DNA from: Molossus alvarezi
Taxonomy: Eukaryota; Chordata; Mammalia; Chiroptera; Molossidae
Assembly: GCA_037176705.1 (NCBI GenBank)
Contig: CM073898.1
Location: 21,259,501-21,323,500, forward strand
Direction of reading: 5' to 3'
DNA length: 64,000 nt
The notes beneath the pieces were generated by a model. That model ran no database searches and had not been told where the DNA came from. It saw only the letters and a program-made list of their open reading frames with translations. Position 1 is the stretch's first letter. The number at the start of each line of letters is the position of its first letter. A program made the translations under genes and the position numbers. Positions 58,546-64,000 of this stretch are shown piece after piece.

Positions 58546-59560
58546 ACATTTGTGAAGTTATTTTAGTATAGATTATAGATAATCAATCATCTTTGCTTGG
58601 TAGTACAGGACCATAAAAATGACCGTGTGCAAAATGTTCTTAATAATCAATGAAGTATTAAGTTCCATGGCCTTGAAAACATTTTTATTAAAACTCTTTT
58701 ACTGTAGGTTATAAAGATATAAGGAAATGAAAAAAAATAGTAACGCTAGTATTCATTTTACGCCCTGTAATTTAAAATGTTAGACACACTGAGCATTAAA
58801 GTGTTTTATTTCTTTGAATAGAACTTTTCAAGAGCAGTTGGAACATGTTTGCTTTCTTCTCATTGCATAACCTAAGAGAGGGAGTATTTTGACTTGGCCT
58901 CAGTCAGTTGTCACCCTGCTTTCCCCGTTGGATCAGCTGACAGCATCTCACCCTTTGTGCTTTCAAGGTCATCTTGCAGTTCCTGTGAGGTTACTTCCTC
59001 TCCCACATCATCATCCTTTTCACCACAACCACTTTCCAGTGTCACCTCCAACTTATCGCTTGTCATTGTTTTTGCGGCATTTTTGTTGTTGTTGAGCCTT
59101 TTAATGATCCACTTCGGTAACATGTTATTAATTTTATCACTGTGAGATGAGAAGGCAACACTACTACGTGCTTTCCTCTCTGTGCGTGAACAAGGAGCAG
59201 ATGTGCGGGGATCAGTCACCAGCAGACTTTGAAGGAAGCAACGGGGTTGGTTATTGATCACGATACACATCTGTTGCTCACGCAGTGGTTATGGACCAGA
59301 GAGTTGGCGGTGAAGTTTGGACTTTATGCAGTTACTCACAGTTAATACCCTGTGGCAACTGAAGTTTGAACCATGTTGTTGGGGGACTGGTGCTATTTAA
59401 CTGAACTGTGGAAGCTGAAATTCATGCATATTGGAACCATGCAACGTGAGTGCTGCCTGTATTCCAGTTATAAATGATTTGTAGTACATTTAAGTCCTAG
59501 CTTGGCTCCTCTTGTCCATGACACATTGACTCCATCCAGGGTAGCCAAGCTGTGACTTAG
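58546..59560. other. Intron with an unassigned reverse open frame
   Basis: A reverse frame of 119 codons (58911-59270) encodes a Lys/Asp/Glu-rich C-terminus. The stretch ending 'gagtgctgcctgta' near 59461 looks a little like a Tigger-type DNA-transposon end, but the frame does not match a transposase start I know. I assign no function. Confidence 0.3.
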
Positions 59561-59749
59561 AAATGCAGTTCAGAGTTGCAGTGGGAGTTATGAAGTCCTT
59601 GACTCGTCTTCTCTTACCCAGCACCTCAGAGCTTATTTCAGACCCTGTTCAGCATGGGAAGTTTTGGCTTGAACCACCACAGAGACACTGGGCACAATTT
59701 GGTCATTTTTTCTATCCCCACCCCCACCCCACTGTCTCCCCTCTTCCTT

Positions 59750-60445
59750 GGCCGGCTATCTGCATGTTGTGTCCTGTCTTTATGTCGCACTCCCTCTGTC
59801 ATTATAGTACTTCATGGTTCTTTCAACCCTTGCTGCCATCGACCCGCTCCATCTGTTTTTCAACTTGTATTTTAATAGTCTCAGAGCTGGCTTCTGCACC
59901 GCGTCGCCCTCCACTGCAACTAATCCATCACAAGAGTCATCTTCCTGGAACTCTCTCAGCCTTGCTCAGTTCTCTCCTTGGAGCCTCCAAAACAACTTAC
60001 TAATTACAAAATAAAATCTGAACTTGTTGTTGGGCCTTTATCCATTGTCTGACCCCAGCCTACATCTTCTAGCTTATCACTTGGCCCCTCCCCTCAGGAA
60101 CCCGGGGTTTCAACAGGACGCACTTTCTCATCATCTCCCCAATGTGCCTGCCTCCCTGCCTTTTCACATGCTGCCTTCCCGGGATGCAGTCTGCTGTTTC
60201 TGAACCTTACCCAGTTTCAGAGACCCCAGTGATCCCTCCTAGAAAGTCTGTTTTGACTTCCCAGAAATGACTCTCCTCCTCTCTGAGGTTACACAGGATT
60301 TGTATTTTATATTTTCCAATTGTCACTTACTTGCTGATCTGGGTTTTTAGTTACCAGGTCTTGCTAATCTCCCGGGTAGCTCTTACACTCCTGAGGGCAG
60401 GAACGAAGTCTTCTGTCGTACCCAGAATGGCATTTGACAGAGTGG
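59750..60445 (+). repeat. L2 forward copy
   Basis: Reads 'atcttcctggaactctctca', 'gtctgaccccagcctacatc', 'cttttcacatgctgccttcc' and 'cactcctgagggcaggaacg', collinear with the L2 3' region. The left limit is uncertain. Confidence 0.75.
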
Positions 60446-60449
60446 TTGG

Positions 60450-61600
60450 CATACACTTTTCATCCAGAATTTTTTTGAGCTGCAGCATTTGTTCTAGAAG
60501 ATGAGTTACATGCTAGGGGTAGACAAAGCAAGATCAAGTCCCTGACCTCACTTGAGCTCTGGTGAGTGAGGCGCGGGCATGCAGGGATCTAGGTGGCACG
60601 ATGCGCGGTGAAGGGAAGTCCATGGAAGCAGACACGGCACCAAGCCTGGAATGCTTCTAGAAGAAGTGAGGTTTAAGCAGAGTCGGAAAGGCAGTAGGAG
60701 TTCTATAGGTGCGAAGGGCCGAGTAGAATGAGTGTCCCAGGCCGAGGACACAGCATGGACAAGGCTTGAGAGGGGCGCGAGGGCCTTACACAGGAGGAAC
60801 CGAATATAGCTCCATGTAGCTGATCGTAGGGAGTGAGGTGAGAGTCATGAGTGCTGAGGTTTCAGAGGGAACAGGGGCCCCGTGATGGGAAAGAAGTGCA
60901 CGCCTCTGATGAAGGTGTAGAGGGAGGACTTCCAGGACGAGACGTGTGGATGGGCCAAGTGATATTGCTGCACTCAGGTTTGTTACGGACACTCACCCGG
61001 TGAATGGAGACCTTAGGGAGAAGAAGATGAGGTACATTTTGGACATTTCAGGTTTGCGAGGTCTGTGGAATATGTATGTGGAGATACACAGTAGTAGTCT
61101 GGAGCACAGCAGAAGTCTCCTGCTAGGAATAGACATTGGGAGCTATGAGCACAACAGGGTGAAATTGTGGAGAAAGAGTGTGTAGCGTTAGTACAGAAGA
61201 GGATTCCAAGACCAAATCTTAAGACACAGCAGTGCTTAAAGGACAATAAAGAGTGGAGTCTGCAAAGAATGTTAAGAGGGAATGGGTGTGAGGAAGGACA
61301 AGAGGTGAGTGAGATGCCGTGGAGACCAAGGGAAGACAGAAATCTGTACATTTGCCTTAGCAGCACGGAGCCCATGAGAGACCTTAGTGAGAGTGGTTTC
61401 CGGGGGTGGGGTGGGGGTGGGGGCCCGCCTGGCCAAGCCACACTGTCGTGTGTGGAGAAGTGAACAGACAATTCTTTCGGAAAATTTGATCATGGAGGAG
61501 AGGATTTAAACACAGTAGACGCTGGAAGGAAATGGAGTTGAGGGGATTTTAAGCGGATGGGAATCTGCTCATGTTTAAAGGCGGAAAGGAAAAATTCATT
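60450..61600 (-). repeat. L2-like antisense copy, diverged
   Basis: Purine-rich text with 'tttaagcagagtcggaaagg', 'tttcagagggaacaggggcc', 'ggtacattttggacatttca' and 'ggaatagacattgggagcta' follows reversed L2 order. It lies directly after the forward L2, tail to tail. Confidence 0.55.
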
Positions 61601-61904
61601 AGTGATAAAGAGGTTGACCATGAATTTTGTCAGAATTTAAAACTCCTTAAAATTCCTTACCCAATGTGCCCTTTTATCTTTTGGTATTCTAAATAAATTC
61701 CAACCTACTAATTAGTCTGCATCTTCTAGGTTTCACTGTGGTCTTGTTATCCCAATGAGATTACAAATTCTGGGAAATTAGGATTAAAGGTATTCTACTC
61801 CCTTATTAAGGAGTCACCCTTAGTTCAATGTGTTTCGGATTATATTCTCTACAGATATTATTTTTAGTATTTTCATTTGCTGCTTTGTTTATTCTTTGAG
61901 GAAA

Positions 61905-62065
61905 TGTTAATGTCCACTGTATACCGGGCATTATTCTAGGTGCTGAGGATCTAAAGGTCACTAGGCCAGACAGACCCCTTTTTCTCAAGAGTTTATAATC
62001 TAAGGAGACAACTAATAAACCAGTTAAAGTAATTACAGAATGCAAGAGATACTTAAAAGGACGCT
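61905..62065 (-). repeat. L2 antisense fragment
   Basis: Reads 'gcattattctaggtgctgag' and 'tcaagagtttataatctaag', then 'gcaagagatac', the reversed L2 tail region. Confidence 0.6.
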
Positions 62066-62326
62066 ATGATAGACCATAATCCTGAGTGGCTCCTTTATAT
62101 ATTCTTTTCCCATGAATTCTTTCCATTGTGGAGAATTAAATGACTTAAGATGGAAAGGAAAAGATCGTGAACAACAGAGACTTTTTTTTTATCATAGTGT
62201 AGTTACTTCTTTGTTTACTGTTTCAAAGTCAGTGGCAATATGATGGATGTAATGGGGCTGTGTTTGGGAGTTTTGTTGGTGGATTGAAACTAACCAGTTC
62301 TCTACAATTTCTCTTTTCTCTTTCAG

Positions 62327-62551
62327 TAATTTGCCATCTTCCGTGCATGAATGGTGGCCAGTGCAGTTCAAGGGACAAGTGCCAGTGCCCTCCAAATTTC
62401 ACAGGGAAGCTTTGTCAGATTCCAGTCCATGGTGCCAGCGCGCCCAAACTTTACCAGCATTCCCAGCAGCCAGGCAAGGCGTTGGGAACACACGTCGTCC
62501 ACTCTACACACACCTTGCCTCTGACGATGACCAGTCAGCAAGGAGTCAAAG
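62327..62551 (+). CDS. LTBP1: LTBP1 exon: EGF-like domain plus linker
   Basis: The acceptor is TTTCAG ending at 62326 after a good pyrimidine tract, and the donor is GTAAGC at 62552. The exon is 225 nt, phase 1 to phase 1. It joins exactly to the exon ending at 22786, giving Phe-Arg-Val-Val-Ile-Cys across the junction as in human LTBP1. In short-isoform numbering the cysteines are 77, 81, 87, 93, 95 and 104, with spacing C-x3-C-x5-C-x5-C-x-C-x8-C, a complete EGF-like module. No calcium-binding Asp/Asn-x-Asp/Asn-Glu lead-in is present, so this is a non-calcium EGF. A sequon N98-F-T lies inside the domain. The remaining 45 or so residues are a Gln/His/Thr-rich linker toward the downstream LTBP1 body. 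Sequence context and phase both fit LTBP1 with no break. Confidence 0.96.
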
Positions 62552-64000
62552 GTAAGCTTATTCTTTTGATTTTGCCAATTCGTCAGACCTCTGCTACCCT
62601 GCCAAACCCATGCAGAAGCCAGGTCTCTGCAGATGGCCAGGGCTGGTATTGCAACAGAAAGGAGTAGGTGATCTGTGGCCTGAGAAGTGACAGTAGGGAC
62701 AGAATGTGGGCCCAGGTATGTGGCTGACGTGCTTTCTAGGCCATAGGGATTTGGTATCTAAGAAATAGAAAATAAAAAGGAGCCCGTCCTTTGATGACTC
62801 ATAGCACCCAAAGCTGTTGAGGGTGCCTGGCCGTGTCCTGGTCGGGCCTGGGGGGTGGAAAGACGAGCAAGGAGTGTCCTGGCCCCACGGCGTTAATGAA
62901 CTAGTGGTCACGCAGTTCCTGCCGACGAGCGCCGTCTGGTTAGCAGTTGAAGAGTGCCTGGTTTTCGTTCTAAACCGTCACTGCACCGCACTGGGCTGCA
63001 ATGTATTCATCTGTAGAGGAAGGTAAACTAGGTCACTTGGAGCTCCGAAGTCCTGTGACTCATTCATTCTTTTCAACTGGCGTCTCTCACACATGCCGCT
63101 TCTAAAAGGGGTCAGAGAGCAGTACCGGGTATTATTCTCTAAAACCTGAATGTTAGAATCAGAAGGTGGAATCGGGTTTGAAAGGCAGGAAGTAAATCTT
63201 ACAGATGCAAACAATCGCACTCCGGTGTTTGGTGTGTGTCCCAGGGAGCACCGAAGGACACCTGCCACGCGTTGTTTAAGGGGGAGAGGATTGTGCTGCA
63301 CGAAGTGACGTTTTCTCGGTCATTGCAGAGGGCTAAATCCTACAGCTCTTCACAATAGAAACTTCATGAGAAGTTCAAAAGTAATCCAACTCTGGGGTCT
63401 TTATTACTGTTATTTGATAATGTGTACTTCTCTGTGACCACAAGCTGCATGAATTTCATAGTTTTATGACTTTCCTGAAATATTTTTTATCTTATGAATG
63501 TGTTACTGTGAGAGGTTTTAATTTCTCTTTATAATTAGTTTATTTTTCAAACATAGAAATTCCGGTCTAGTTTTTATTTTAAGTGTACCTTTTTATTCTC
63601 ACTTATTTTCTTTTTTTAATCCTCACCGGAGGATAGTTTCCAGTTTATCTTCAGATAGCATGGAAAGAAGGGAGGGGAGGAGGGAGGGAGAGAGAGAGAG
63701 AGAAAGAAACATAGAGAAACATCAATGAGAGAGAGACACATCGACTGGCTGCCTCCCGCATGACCCCCACAAGGGCTGGGGACGAACCGCAATTGAGATA
63801 AGTGCCCTTGACTGAAATCGAACCCGCGACTCACTGGTCCACGGGCCGATGCTCTACCACTAGCCAAACCGGCCAGGGCTATTCTCACTTATTTTGATAG
63901 CTGTGCAGCAAATATATGTATACATTATATACGTAGAATGTATCCTATATATGATAATATGCATATAGGTATATATGTGTGTGTATAAAATTGACTTTCC
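62552..64000 (+). other. LTBP1: LTBP1 next intron (5' part)
   Basis: The intron begins with the donor GTAAGC at 62552 and runs past the window edge. Apart from a reverse Ves SINE at 63610-63879 and AT-rich sequence at the end, I see no recognisable element in it. Confidence 0.9.
63610..63879 (-). mobile_element. Ves SINE with exact 16-bp target duplication
   Basis: Reverse copy flanked by TATTCTCACTTATTTT at 63594-63609 and 63880-63895, with tail stem-loop 'tcctcaccggagga'. Low divergence and the long duplication suggest a fairly recent insertion. Confidence 0.96.

Larger units (their letters stand above)
22787..62326 (+). other. LTBP1: LTBP1 large phase-1 intron (39,540 bp)
   Basis: The intron is bounded by GTGAGT at 22787 and TTTCAG ending at 62326. 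The proteins on both sides join without missing residues compared with human LTBP1 as I recall it, so no canonical coding exon is expected inside. It holds most of the repeats listed here. Confidence 0.93.

Noticed and set aside
1..64000. CRISPR arrays, operons, phage or bacterial insertion sequences
   Set aside because: The window is mammalian intronic DNA. The only regularly spaced repeats are microsatellites, and all mobile elements are SINE, LINE, LTR-like or hAT types.

Overview
The window is mammalian nuclear DNA, most likely from a vesper bat (Vespertilionidae). The evidence is at least 16 tRNA-derived Ves SINEs, a SPIN-like hAT element with an exact 8-bp target duplication, two copies of one L1 3' end, and a background of old mammalian repeats (L2, MIR, MER-type hAT elements, old L1). 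More than 98% of the window is intronic or repeat-derived, and almost all open frames are chance or repeat frames.

The one gene supported is LTBP1 (latent TGF-beta binding protein 1), on the + strand. Two coding exons are visible. The first (coding 22564-22786) is the start exon of the short isoform LTBP1S. It carries its own ATG and signal peptide, and it also contains a splice acceptor (AG at 22617-22618) through which the long isoform LTBP1L joins the shared body. The second (62327-62551) encodes an EGF-like domain and a linker. They are separated by a 39,540-bp phase-1 intron. Bases 1-22618 are therefore an intron of LTBP1L that must contain the LTBP1S promoter, and bases after 62552 are the next intron.

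Layout: 1-22.5 kb holds the LTBP1L intron with Ves SINEs, a SPIN-like element (14377-14599), a roughly 1.4-kb antisense L2 (about 15795-17220), an L1 3' end and MER3-like elements. 22.56-22.79 kb is the LTBP1S start exon. 22.8-62.3 kb is the large intron with a 3'-truncated, tailless 7SK retropseudogene (25473-25712), several Ves SINEs with exact target duplications, two old L1 copies split by SINEs, a younger L1 split by a Ves SINE with a (TA)n tail (57616-58545), and paired L2 copies near 60 kb. 62.33-62.55 kb is the EGF exon. 62.55-64 kb is intron with one more Ves SINE.

No system new to biology was found. The points most worth a second look are the overlap of the LTBP1S signal-peptide code with the LTBP1L branch point, polypyrimidine tract and acceptor; the tailless 7SK retrocopy; the SPIN-like element; and a small stem-loop kept at the 3' end of many Ves copies. 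Family names were assigned from memory of consensus sequences, not by a search.
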